Assembly (NCBI GenBank): GCA_002946415.1
Contig: NJPS01000043.1
Location: forward strand, 124,001 to 188,000
Source: Rutstroemia sp. NJR-2017a BVV2
Lineage: Eukaryota; Ascomycota; Leotiomycetes; Helotiales; Rutstroemiaceae
Length of the DNA: 64,000 nucleotides
Direction of reading: 5' to 3'
In this document: piece after piece, positions 10,035 to 20,672 of the stretch
Numbering within the stretch: position 1 is the stretch's first letter
Layout of the letters: every line of letters begins with the position of its first letter
Position numbers and translations under genes: made by a program
Notes under the pieces: generated by a model
The model's database searches: none
Told to the model about the DNA's origin: nothing
Seen by the model: only the letters and a program-made list of their open reading frames with translations

Positions 10035-13000
10035 ATGGCAAACCAAAGATTGCAAGACATGACTGCGACAGATTATTATTATTCTGTTCCAGTAAATGCT
10101 CGCTCAACCTCAACCTCAACCTCAACCATCAACGACATGACCTCTCTACTATTCGCACAGCCGCCATCTGCTCCGCATCAGAGCTTCATGCAAAACAACA
10201 GCCAACAAATACTGCCAGAAAATTACAACACATCTGCTGTCGCTCGCAACCCCAACGCATATAAGCAGCAGTACAGTGGTACCGCTCCGTCTACCATGCA
10301 ACCATATCGCCATCCTAACTACCAAGGACCGAGCTTTCAACTTACTCAGAATTCCACCGGAGGATATCAGAGCCATCCTCAAATTTCTGTGCCATTTGGA
10401 CACCAAAACACAGCATCCAGGAGCTTTAATAATGCCGCCTCGCATGCTCACGGTGACAGAGACAATGAACAACCCGGCCATAGTTTTGGATCGGCTCCGC
10501 AGCACCCAAGCCAAGCCGCTCCCCAATATCAAGAAATCGTCCAACCAAATTACAATGACATTTCTCAACACCAAGAGACCATCCGACAAAATTACAATAA
10601 TTTTTCGGGATACCAAATCAGCTTATCTAATAAACAATTTCAACAGCATTTACCTGGGCACGATGCTGCACTCAGCCAACAGCGACCAATGGTTCGTCGA
10701 AATTCCGCTCAGTTCCAACCACAACTTCCAAATGGACAGCAGATGCGACGAGTTACGTCTGCTTCTCAATCACTGGACATGCTTATCTACGAGCAAGCTC
10801 GGCGGCGAACTACAGACTTCGCTCCTAATAATCCACAACAGAACCTGCTTGGCTACAAGCAAGCTCAGCAGCAGCCTACGAACTTCGCTCTGGATAATCA
10901 ACACCAAAACATACTTGGCTACGAGCAACAAGCTCAGCAGCAAACCACAGACTTCACTCTGGATAATCAATACCAAAACGTACTTGGCTACGAGCAAGCT
11001 CGGCAGCAAGCCATGGACTTCTCTTCGAATAATCAACAACAGAACACGGTGGACTACGAGAATGCTCGGCAGCAAACTACGGCCTTCGCTCAGAATAATC
11101 AAGAGCAAAATATGCTTGGCTACGAGCAACAAGCTCGGCAGCAAACCATGGACTTCACTCTGGATAACCAACCACAACAATGGGGCGCTTTTAACGCTCA
11201 AGAAAAGGTCACATTTACTCAAACTCGCACTCAGCCTCAGCCGCAGTCTCATGGTCGTACTCAAGCGCATGCGCCTATGCAGATGAATACATATGCTCAA
11301 GCTCAAGCTCAAGCTCAAGCTCAAGCTCAGATGGAAGCTCAGATGGAAGCTCAAGCTCAGAGTTTAGCTCAGGCATCACGGCGACAGACTCAAGCTAATC
11401 AAGATTTTAACCCAAATTTGGATAATCAAGCCCATCCAAATTATGCTGCGCCATCGAGTACGAGAATGGGAGGAACACAGCAAGCGTACCCGAATCCGTC
11501 AGTCCGCGAGACGCACCAGCCGCGCACGAGTCAACACCATCCTATTCTCCAGAGCAACTGTAATGGCAAACGAACTGCAGAGGACAATATGCTTTCCACT
11601 GTATCAAAGCGAAGAAAAAGCCCATCTTCGCTTCCACGAAACTTGGTTGAGAACCGGGTTCAGAACAATAGCTATATGACCCCATCAAGTGTAAGAGCTC
11701 CCTCACAAAACCTACGAGCTTTCGAGCGAGATGCAATGACCGGAATTCAACAGCGCGACCAATCTGCTCAAATTTCAGGTCAAAGCTTAGCCATGCCAGC
11801 AACTACCCAACAGAATCATCCACGATTCCAAGCCCGAGGTCAATCTGGAAGCACTTCCAATACATCGGGAGCATCAGTTATAAAACATAACACTTTGACC
11901 AACACTTCTTCTCACATGCCACAGCTTCAACGCTCAACGTCTACCCAACCGCAGGGCGTTAATGCCGGGCACCATTTTCAAGGTCCTCGCCAGCCTGGCC
12001 AAGCAGTGACCTATGCTAGCTCCGATTTTAACGGTTCCTTTCACCATGAATCACAACAACGGCTGCAGATGCAGAGCAACGGGCGGATGTTGAACAGTAT
12101 GAGCGCGCCAACAATGCCTCATTCAGGGCCGCGAGAAACCGCTTCTCGAGTTGAGCAGCAATCTAGCCAACCGTCTTTCCCGGCGAATGCCATCAATGCG
12201 GAACGCACGCCTTCACTTCTCGAAGAGGCAGAAGGAGGTACCAAAGATGGTATTTGCAACTCTCAATTGAGCTTAAAAGAAGTTGGTCCAGGCAACGCTC
12301 AGAGATATTTCTCTGCAGCCAACAAGGCTCTGGAGCCATGCTCAGCAACAGGACAACTCAGGCACAAAGAGGACTTTTCGAAGTCAGCGAATAACATGAG
12401 TGATGAAGGCTCTGTTACTAGCCGCGAAATTTCTGACCAGGTACATACCAATGCATGGCAGTCCACTGATAAAGGAACTGGTGCCCCAGTGACACACAAC
12501 ACTACAGGTATGGCCTCTTCACCTTTTTGTCTCGGGGGTTTTGTAAAACGGGCCAATATGTCGTTCGTGTGCTGACAATTCTTTCAATGCAGCGTCCATA
12601 CAGAATCCACGTACATCAATCTCGGAACCCAACGCACAACACAATATACAACCAAAGAAACCTCGCAAACCATATACACGAAAGCCTAAACCGCGTGAAC
12701 AGACTATAGCTTCGTCTGACAGTGGAATTTACCGAGACTTCACAGGTCAACACAATGACCCGATCATCCTTGATACGGCAAGTGAAATACAACATATGGA
12801 TCCAGATGAGGCGGAACTACGTGAAGCTTTGGCACCATACATGGCTAGTAACGTATCTGCAGACTTCTCTGCTTCGACGCGCGTTTCTAAAAGCGCACTT
12901 CCGAGCGTTAACGACGTGAAGTTCTGGCTCCTGAGCCATTTTATCAAGAACTTATCATTAGAACGCCCATGTCCGTTCAATGTCGAGGTCTTTCAAAGTG

Positions 13001-14334
13001 ACGTTGACACAAAAACAATGAAGGAAGTCGAAGATCCACTGAATGTTGTCCACGAATTAACCCAAATTGGCTTCCCCAGCGGGCATACCATTCAAGCCTC
13101 CTGCACTCTATGGACAAGAAGATGCAGAATTATGCCGCCGCTTGAAGTACAACCATCCAAACTGGTACAGCCAGCAAAGAGACGCAAAAGAGATAATCCA
13201 CGGGTTGGGAGTACACCATTGAAACCAACTTCTGAGAGATGGAATTACCGTTACGAGACTGGTGTAGACATTCAGAACATCAGACTGAATGAAATTAGGA
13301 TCGACGACACCAGCCAAAACTTTCTTCTCCAGACAAAGAACGCAGTCGATGGTACAGCCCATCAGTCAGTAGAGCCAACTTGGTGCGAGATAGTTCAGCA
13401 GCTTCAAAATCAAGTCCAAGCATGGTCGGTACCCACGGCTCCACCCAGTTTTGTCGAGCGTGCTCAATCCGCAACTCAGCCTGTCTGTGTGCCTCCGGCA
13501 AAGGTCCCTACTGCGGCTGAAGCATCCACGATGATTAGAACTCAAAGAAAGAACGATTGCATAACACCAGAGCATATTGGCGATAGTCCTCCACGAGAAC
13601 CAGTACCAAAATTCGCCCGGCCTTTGCCGTTAACTCCTCCTGATGTTTCTTCAAAGAGCAATGCCCGGTGTCCGACACAGGTGCAGCAATCTAGAGGCAA
13701 TGGTATGCAAAAGCAGTTGGGTTGTGCCAACACGGTTGCTTCGCAGACGCAGTATACGGAGCATGCGTATTCATTTCAACCGGAAGACAATCTGCCCGGT
13801 GAACCAAGATTATCTCATAATCCTAGGCAACCAGAGTTTGTGACCACACTTGCTAGTTTGCAGCAACAAGGCACCTCAGCGGCATTTATGCAGCCGACTC
13901 TTAACAAAAGCTATACACACACTAGCATTCACGGTGCTGTTTCTCAAGGCATTCGAGATGAAGCACATCAAGGAATGCAGCCCCAGCAAACAACCTATAT
14001 TCGAAATTATCACCCGATTGCAACGGGCTCAAATTCTGCGGCCCCTAGCCTTGGAAACCCCGCTGGCCGACAACAGATTCAGCAGCGAACACCAAGTAGC
14101 AGAGTGCACCCTCACTTGCAACAGCAAGTATCAGCAGGATACGCAGTACCAAATACCATGCCATATACTACGTCGTTTGCTCCCAATCAGAAATACGGAG
14201 TGTTTGGTTTCCAAAATGACGGCAATCTTGAAGTCATGGATAGTATATACACTAGTTCGCCCGGCTCAATGTGGCCAGACATAAGAGTACAACCGCCGGT
14301 ATCCAACGAAGAACACGCAACCTTCCAGTTTTGA
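10035..14334 (+). CDS. Gln/Asn-rich, largely disordered protein with 22-residue tandem repeats
   Basis: Exons 10035-12507 and 12593-14334, with an 85-bp intron (GTATGG, branch GCTGAC, acceptor AATGCAG), give 1404 residues in one frame. I do not recognise the family. Residues about 1-820 are very rich in Gln, Asn, Ser and Thr. Six degenerate 22-23-residue repeats of the type YEQARQQTTDFxxxNQxQNxLG lie at 10788-11182. A hexanucleotide (Gln-Ala)n run follows at 11295-11366. After a basic patch (KKPRKPYTRKPKPRE) there is one region that looks folded, about residues 893-1012, with VKFWLLSHFIKNL and a following beta-like segment; the rest is disordered again. Composition suggests a prion-like or transcription-associated protein, possibly nuclear given KRTAEDNMLSTVSKRRK. 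Function unknown. Confidence 0.85.
10788..11182 (+). repeat. Six tandem copies of a 66-69 bp coding repeat
   Basis: Consecutive units begin YEQ, YKQ, YEQQ, YEQ, YEN and YEQQ, each running about 22 residues to a NQxQNxLG-like end. Units differ at many synonymous and some coding positions, so the array is not a recent uniform expansion. Confidence 0.85.
11295..11366 (+). repeat. CAAGCT hexanucleotide repeat (Gln-Ala run)
   Basis: Perfect (CAAGCT)n copies followed by GATGGAAGCTCA variants, in frame inside the Q/N-rich gene. Likely length-variable between strains. Confidence 0.85.
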
Positions 14335-15771
14335 CCAGTTATCGACCAGCCGAAATTGAAGGGAGTCAACGAGCTGTCAATCATTACGCCTTCTCAACCA
14401 GGCAACTATGACGAGCAATCTTTCCCGCAGCGCAATCTCGGTGCGTAATCCGGCACCTCACACGATATCTACCCAAACATAAGCATATTGGGAAAACAAA
14501 GAACAGCCAGAAGCATGAGCGAGTCCTTCAATATGCTATTTATGAGTGGTCATAGCTTTTGTGTTCTTAAGATATCTGTCGCCAATCCAATCCCACGATG
14601 ACTGTCGATCGCGTTTCACGATGTATCAACAAATACAACGCTAGGGTTATGAAAGACTGATGGAAAGAAATATGATGAACGATTACATATTCCGCTGGGG
14701 CAGTGGCAGGAGTTTTTCCTTGTTTGTTTGAGGACAATTATGGGGCGTGTAGTATACCGCCAAAATTTTGGGTACTAAGCGGAACAGGTCAGAGGTTGTT
14801 TGATATGTTTTCTAGGACACTTTTACTTCGGCTTCTTTTTCTTTTCCATATCAAGGCTCGAATTGTTCAATTGGGAAAAACGGTCCACGGGCAGCGGTTT
14901 GGGTTTAGTTTCGGTCCGACATTACAATGGGATGTGTCTTGGGCCTTTTCAATGAGTGATGGTTCCCCATTGAATGGACAGGTGGATAGGATATCCTTAA
15001 GACTTTATCGATGTGTTTAAGATTGGCAAGCAAAATGAGAAGCTGCGATTTTCCTTTTTTATCCCTTTGCTCCGTCTGCTAGTGTGTCAATGCGTGTGGT
15101 ACGATGTGACTTGTATGAAACCTAATAATCGACGGGGTGGAATGTAGCACATGATAATCGCGATCTGTAGCATACTATTGAAGACTCAATGGAGCGATAA
15201 TGACGCGAAATCGAGAAGGTCTTGTGAAGTATGAAGATGACAGTGTTTTCATGACGTTAATACAAAGTTTTGCTCTACTCTATTTACGGTAGGTAGGATA
15301 ATGCAAACCAGGATGTGGTGGCTGGGATTAGAAAAAAGCTTATCTCTCAGCTTTTTTCCCGTCCGAGGTTTCCGGAAGATGGATCGACATTGGGTTGGAC
15401 CCCTTTTTCCGATAGATAATGAGGTCACGAGAGAATGTGGAGTATTGGCTATGGTATAGTGTGGGTAATTTTCGTTATATATCATGGGCATTGGTAGTCA
15501 CTGCAAATAGTCAAATAGTTGGAGAAATGAGTTAATTGGAGTAAAATCTCGCGCTCATATTTTTCCTATTCCTTGGCGAGATGCATTCCTGCGCCAGCCA
15601 TCCTGGTGTCTAGGTAGGTAAGTGTGTTCTCCCTTCCTCCTCCCGTCGCCTCTGTCCCGAAACTTACTTCACAGAGAGCAAATAATAGTAAAAAGTAGAA
15701 TACTGTACACACTCCGATCCTGTCGGAACAAGCATCTACATAATTTTCCATCTCCCATCCTCCGCATTTAT
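14335..15771. other. Convergent intergenic region
   Basis: About 1.4 kb between the stop codons of the Q/N-rich gene (+) and Nma111 (-). A 105-codon frame at 14703-15020 has no ATG start and no recognisable content. I see only 3' UTR-like sequence. Confidence 0.6.
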
Positions 15772-18700
15772 TCAACCCATCGGCTCGTCAGGATTTCCTC
15801 CATCGTCGCCAATATCTCCCACATCATCGCCGACAACGCTACCAATTCCATCTTTTCCTTCTCCCTCGATGGTTTGTCCCATTTCATAGGTGATTCGCTT
15901 CCAGCCGGATTTTTCGGACGGGTCCATGATCCATTCGGTCGTGGGGAAGTAGTGGTCGTTTTTCTTCATTGTAATGACCCACGGGACACTATCGAATGTT
16001 ACGACTTTGAGGCGGAAGTCTAGGCATGAGATGTTAGTAGATGGTTCGAATGCAGAAAGGGGCAAAAAAGGCTTACATGTGTTATCGGGAATTTTGATGG
16101 TTGCGTTTAGGAAAGTCTCAAGATCTGGTGTTGGAAGTCCGTTCACATGAGTAACGAAATGAGTAGGTGAAAGACCGTATTGGTAAGCTGGCGATCCTCT
16201 GGTGCGAGCAGCGACATATACTTCGCTATGAAGCTTGCTGATTTGTTGTCTGACGGCGTGGTGAGGACGGTGTAGGATAGCGCCACAGAAAGAGATGGCT
16301 CTATCCGTCTCCAAGTCATCAGCCGAGACTGTTGGGAGCTTGATGTTCATTTCGACACAATCGCGGACGATGACAGCATCAAGAACTTCGTGGTCGTACA
16401 TGACGTCGAGCTCATTGATCCGTGTAATGATCTTGCCATTGAGCGACAGAAGGATATCGCCTTCTAGAAGAGCGCCTTGCTCACTATTTCGCTCGAAAGT
16501 GCGTTTTCGGACCATGAAGAGTTGATGCCGAGACAGGTTATCTTCAGCAACTTTTTGAATCCATTCCTCGGATACACCCATGATGCGAGCTTGACTCATT
16601 TGGATGGTATTGAACTCTACACTTAGCATACGTAGTTTTGGTTTCTCTCCGTTTTGTATTTTGTTAAGGACTGGTAGAAGAGTAGGGGTGGCGAGACCAA
16701 GGTAGTACTCGGTATCCTTAGAACTCGACGGCGATCGTTCACCAAGATAAGTCAACCATAAAGCCTGAACAACCCCATCCTCACCAATAAGAACACCACT
16801 TCCGCACTGACCGCTCAAGCTTGTATCAACAGTAATAGCATCGATATTGATGGCTCTATACCTGGGTGCAGCTGAGTTCGCAGGAATAGCGACAGCGGTA
16901 ATTTCAGTGATGGTAGTTTGAGCAACCACAATTCGCATGTTCGTATTGAAACCTACGAAATACGTCGAAGCTCCTTGAGTAACTTGCTTGGTGCTCAACT
17001 TCGCACTTTTAACAGGAGCCAGAACAAGAGAAGGATCATATTTAATGATGGCGTAATTTTGGAGAGGATGCAGGAAGACCACCTTTCCTTCAACAATGAT
17101 AGAATCGGCGATAGTGATGGAGATATCGCAAAGGTCATAAGGGATGACTGCCCTGGAGATGACAACCAATCCTTGGTCGGCGTCAATCACAACACCCATA
17201 CCCCACTTACGGTTTCGAGGGTAACCATCAAGCTTTACGGGCATGTGGCATAGAACTCGAACGAAACTACGAACGATATCAGCTGCCGCTGGATGTTGTG
17301 TGTTCTCCAGTTGGATGAAGCTTGCAGATCGAGGAACTGGTGGGGTCGGAGGAAGAGCCTCGGCTAAATCAGTGAAGTCCCAAAGTCCACTTATGTCGTT
17401 TCGAACAGCCAGTCGCATTTTGCTTGACCAATGTCTATCGATCTGTAAAATACCCGTGTTCAAGGTATGAAGATCTCGAAGATGTTTGTATGTGACGACG
17501 ACTCTTGCGCGGTCAGGAATTCCCTTCATCACTTCAATGAAGGTGTCCAAGTCGGGAGTCTTTTTATGATCAATGGACTGAATAATCCAACCGTTATCGG
17601 TACCTTCAAATCTGAAAGACCCAGTAGCCTCACACATGAAGACGCCTTTGCAAGCGACTGCATATAACCGGGCTTGTTGATATGAAAGATTGTGAAAGCT
17701 GCCTCCAGCGACGGATACGAAACGATCAGGTGTAATTGCATGTAAGTCACCAACCTCAACCTCGACTTCAATGTCTTCTCCACCACGTTGTACCAGTATT
17801 TTTACGGTCTCGCCGACGCTAGAATCGAGAATATCATCCAATCGAACGAACTGGGTGAGCAGCTCTCCATTGACCTTGATCAACACATCTCCCTCTTCAA
17901 TCTTCTTATCGGATGGACCTTCGGGAAGGACAATTTCTGCCACTAGCATGCCAGTCTCCTTGGGAAATGTTTTGCGTATGGCGCTCTCCCATTCAGGGGT
18001 AAGGCCTAATCTTCGTGATTCGTCAAATGGTTTGAGGAGCCACTGACATTGAATTGTTCCACGAGTCACTGGCTTCCCTAGTTGAATACACTGGAGGGCC
18101 CGTAGAGGTCGATCGAGAGGTAGGAAATAGTCAGTTGCAGCGCCATCACTTCGGCCACCTGCTTGCAATGCTACAGCATGACCATCAATGTTGACTACGG
18201 GACTTCCTGAACTACCGCCACTTGCAGCAGCGGCAGCCTGTATGTAGTTTGTATTGAAATCGCAATATCCATCTCCGTATTCGGGCGCGTTCCTATCCAA
18301 TCTGCTGATGACCCCAGAGAGGATACTAAGCTTCTCTCCGGCATCATTACCAACAACTCTGATTTCCGAGCCCACTTTCGCAAGATCTGGTCGCAGGCCA
18401 AGAGCCGTAACAGGCATGTATTTGATAGCTTTAGGGTCAAAACGTAGTATGCCAAAATCGTGCACAGGATCGCGATAAACGGGGTAAGCATCGACTTCTT
18501 CGTGATTATCGAAAACGCAGTATCCCCAAAAAGGTCCAGATCCAACGACATGTCGATTTGTCAAAATGTATCTGCGCAGAAGTGTTAATGGTGAAGGGTT
18601 CACTTTGTGGAAACTGGAACAACTCACCCCTTCTCTGCGTCTACCACAAAACCAGTTGCCTCGCTGGTCAACGCTGGGTCTGTATCGAACGAGCAAGTTT

Positions 18701-18959
18701 GGCAGAAGCGTATTGAGACGACATTTCGAACGACATTCTCAATTGTGGCTTGCCACTCAGCCGTATCCGCAATGCTTGGTAATAATGCTCTGTCAATATC
18801 CAAATCATCGTCGGATATCGAGTAGTCAATCTCCGGAGTGTTCACACCCGTCGATTCCTTGCCATTAATTGCTCGTAACTGTTTTTGAGGTCTTTCCCCC
18901 GCCGCACTAGGATGTTGCTTCCGCTTCGGACGGATGGCTGCGCCCTTTGTGCCATTCAT
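15772..18959 (-). CDS. NMA111: Nma111, HtrA-type serine protease with PDZ domains
   Basis: Nuclear HtrA-family protease, pro-apoptotic in yeast. Exons 18628-18959, 16077-18571 and 15772-16019 give 1024 residues, the usual length. Intron 1 is 56 bp (GTGAGT...GCGCAG); intron 2 is 57 bp (GTAAGC, branch CTAAC, acceptor CCTAG) and must be removed to give IPDNTYFRLK. The first protease domain has the triad: His of TNRHVV (about 118), Asp of HDFGIL (about 149) and Ser of GGSSGSP (about 232). PDZ segments follow ([14 protein letters not shown]; a second set near [17 protein letters not shown]). A second, degenerate protease-like domain has [10 protein letters not shown]. The start chosen is the Met of [14 protein letters not shown], next to the expected basic nuclear signal. 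The frame is open for 77 more codons to an ATG at 19190, with presequence-like sequence (see findings). Confidence 0.95.
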
Positions 18960-19991
18960 TTTGTGTAACGATAGAGCTGAAGACGTTTTCGTAGAAGATG
19001 GAGCTCTTGTCGAGAGAAATCGCGCGGTTGCGAGTACTGAAGAGGACTTCCAAGAATCGCGTAGGTATGGTAATCGAGGTAGTTGCTTTTGTACTGTCAC
19101 AATGCTTGAGACGGAATTCGGTCTGACACGATGAAAAGAGTACGACGATGAGTAGTATGTTCTCGGCGACGCACAGGCTAATATGTTCATGCAATGTATG
19201 GGACCGGGTCGATAGACTGGTGAAGAGCCGCCGCGACCAAAATGAACGAAGGAGGGGAAGAGAAAGGGTTCAGTGTCGATTTATTTTACAGTTGGCATTG
19301 GTGATACTGTTATCGGAACAAGAGGAGATGTACAACGTTGAAGAAAACAGGAAATGAAGAATTGTCACAAGACGATAGGTATGAAGGAAAGTTGGTGTTT
19401 GAAGAAGGCGTAGGATCGAGGGGGAATTCAAGGTGTCGGTGATAATTGTTGGTCGCACACGCAAATGCAGCGCAACTCGAAAGGCTCCTGATTCCTCTTT
19501 TCTTTTTCCCGATGAGCCAACTGCGCCTCAGCCTTTAGCCTTCAGCCTTGCGCTCTTCGTGAGGCAATAAGGCTTCAACAAAAGGGTCGGTGCGAGATCC
19601 TTGCAGTCTGGCAAATGCTTGGCACCGAAATGCAGACGACACACTTGTGACTTTCCTGCACCATTCCAACAACATTCATTCAGTCAATGTACAAAAGTGA
19701 TTCAGTCTTTCCCCACTGGGTAAATAAGGGCCAAAGATACTGAATCATATCATCTCGCAAATCAAGAAGCAAATCAAAAATGGTGGTGATGTGGTTCGTC
19801 ATTTGTAATACGGAGAAGTGTTTCCCTAAGTTTATCTAGAGCACCAGCATTTTGAAAAGTAAAGACAAACTCTTCGCTACCAAATACGCTCAACTACAAG
19901 CCGGAGGCAACTGCGCCATCATCCACATCAGAAGCTCCACCCCTAGTACCAGGGACTTGAATCTAAGCACTTATTAGCTTGGCTTGTTGAT
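18960..19991. promoter_or_regulatory. Nma111 upstream region and 3' flank of the SANT-like gene
   Basis: The first 231 bp next to Nma111 are an in-frame extension with an ATG at 19190. The remainder shows no gene apart from a possible last exon of the SANT-like gene at 19894-19962. Confidence 0.5.
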
Positions 19992-20672
19992 TTAGTGATA
20001 CCTAGCAGAGCTATACACACCATCAACTGCCTTAAAAGGCTCTGATTGGGCATCTTCCTCATCAGCATCATTGTCCTCTGAGATGTTTGCCTGCGTCGTG
20101 GTTGTTGAGGTCCTCCTCCGCTTTTTTGCTCCTGCAAGGTGTTGATCAGTTTCAATCATGCGTGCAAGTATTGCTCTTACACTTACCAGCCTTGGGTGTA
20201 GCAACGGGAGGAGTAACGGGTGTGTTGTCTATCATAGGTTCCTCGTCAGTTTGTGATAAGCCAAGGTTTGTGCGGAATAGCAAATACCAGTCGTACCTTG
20301 CTCGGATCCAGTTGCCTCCTGCAACTTCTTGATCTCAGTCTTGATACCAGCCCAAGCATGGCTTATGGCTTTCGCCGTGCGGTTTGGTAGGGTGATCCGG
20401 GTGCAGTCAACCTTCCCGCCTTCTAGCAACTGGGCGATAATGTGGAGGGTTAACGTGCGCTGCGCGAACAAGCAACTATTAGCTATTACTTCGAAAGAGC
20501 ACGAGACTTCACAAACGCTCGATCTATGCGAGGTAGCACACACTCGAATTGTCCATTTTCTAGAGAAACAACACATTCAAGCGCGTGGGAGATTTCATAT
20601 GCAAGCGAGACTGTGTCGACTCACCTTTTCGTCCTCGGACCAGGCAGCACCTTTCTTCGACGGGGTAGACAT
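19992..20672 (-). CDS. Small SANT/Myb-like domain protein
   Basis: Exons 20625-20672, 20297-20459, 20187-20228 and 19992-20131, with introns of 165, 68 and 55 bp, give 130 residues. The N-terminal part (about residues 8-70) reads GAAWSEDEKRTLTLHIIAQL, then LPNRTAKAISHAWAGIKTEI, the Trp-spaced helix pattern of fungal SANT/Myb-like proteins that usually bind DNA or chromatin. The rest is a basic run (KAGAKKRRRTS) and an acidic tail. Each splice site has a GT donor and AG acceptor and frames match. The 3' end is uncertain: removing 19963-20018 (donor GTGTAT, branch GCTAAT, acceptor CTTAG) would replace the last nine residues by a 22-residue tail ending at 19894. Target and function unknown. Confidence 0.75.

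Noticed and set aside
10770..11354. 194-codon minus-strand frame across the repeats of the Q/N-rich gene
   Set aside because: It mirrors the Gln/Ala repeats (Leu/Ser-rich reading of the same units) and lies inside a well-supported plus-strand gene.
14703..15020. 105-codon plus frame
   Set aside because: Begins with GTG rather than ATG and has no domain; lies in a convergent 3' flank.
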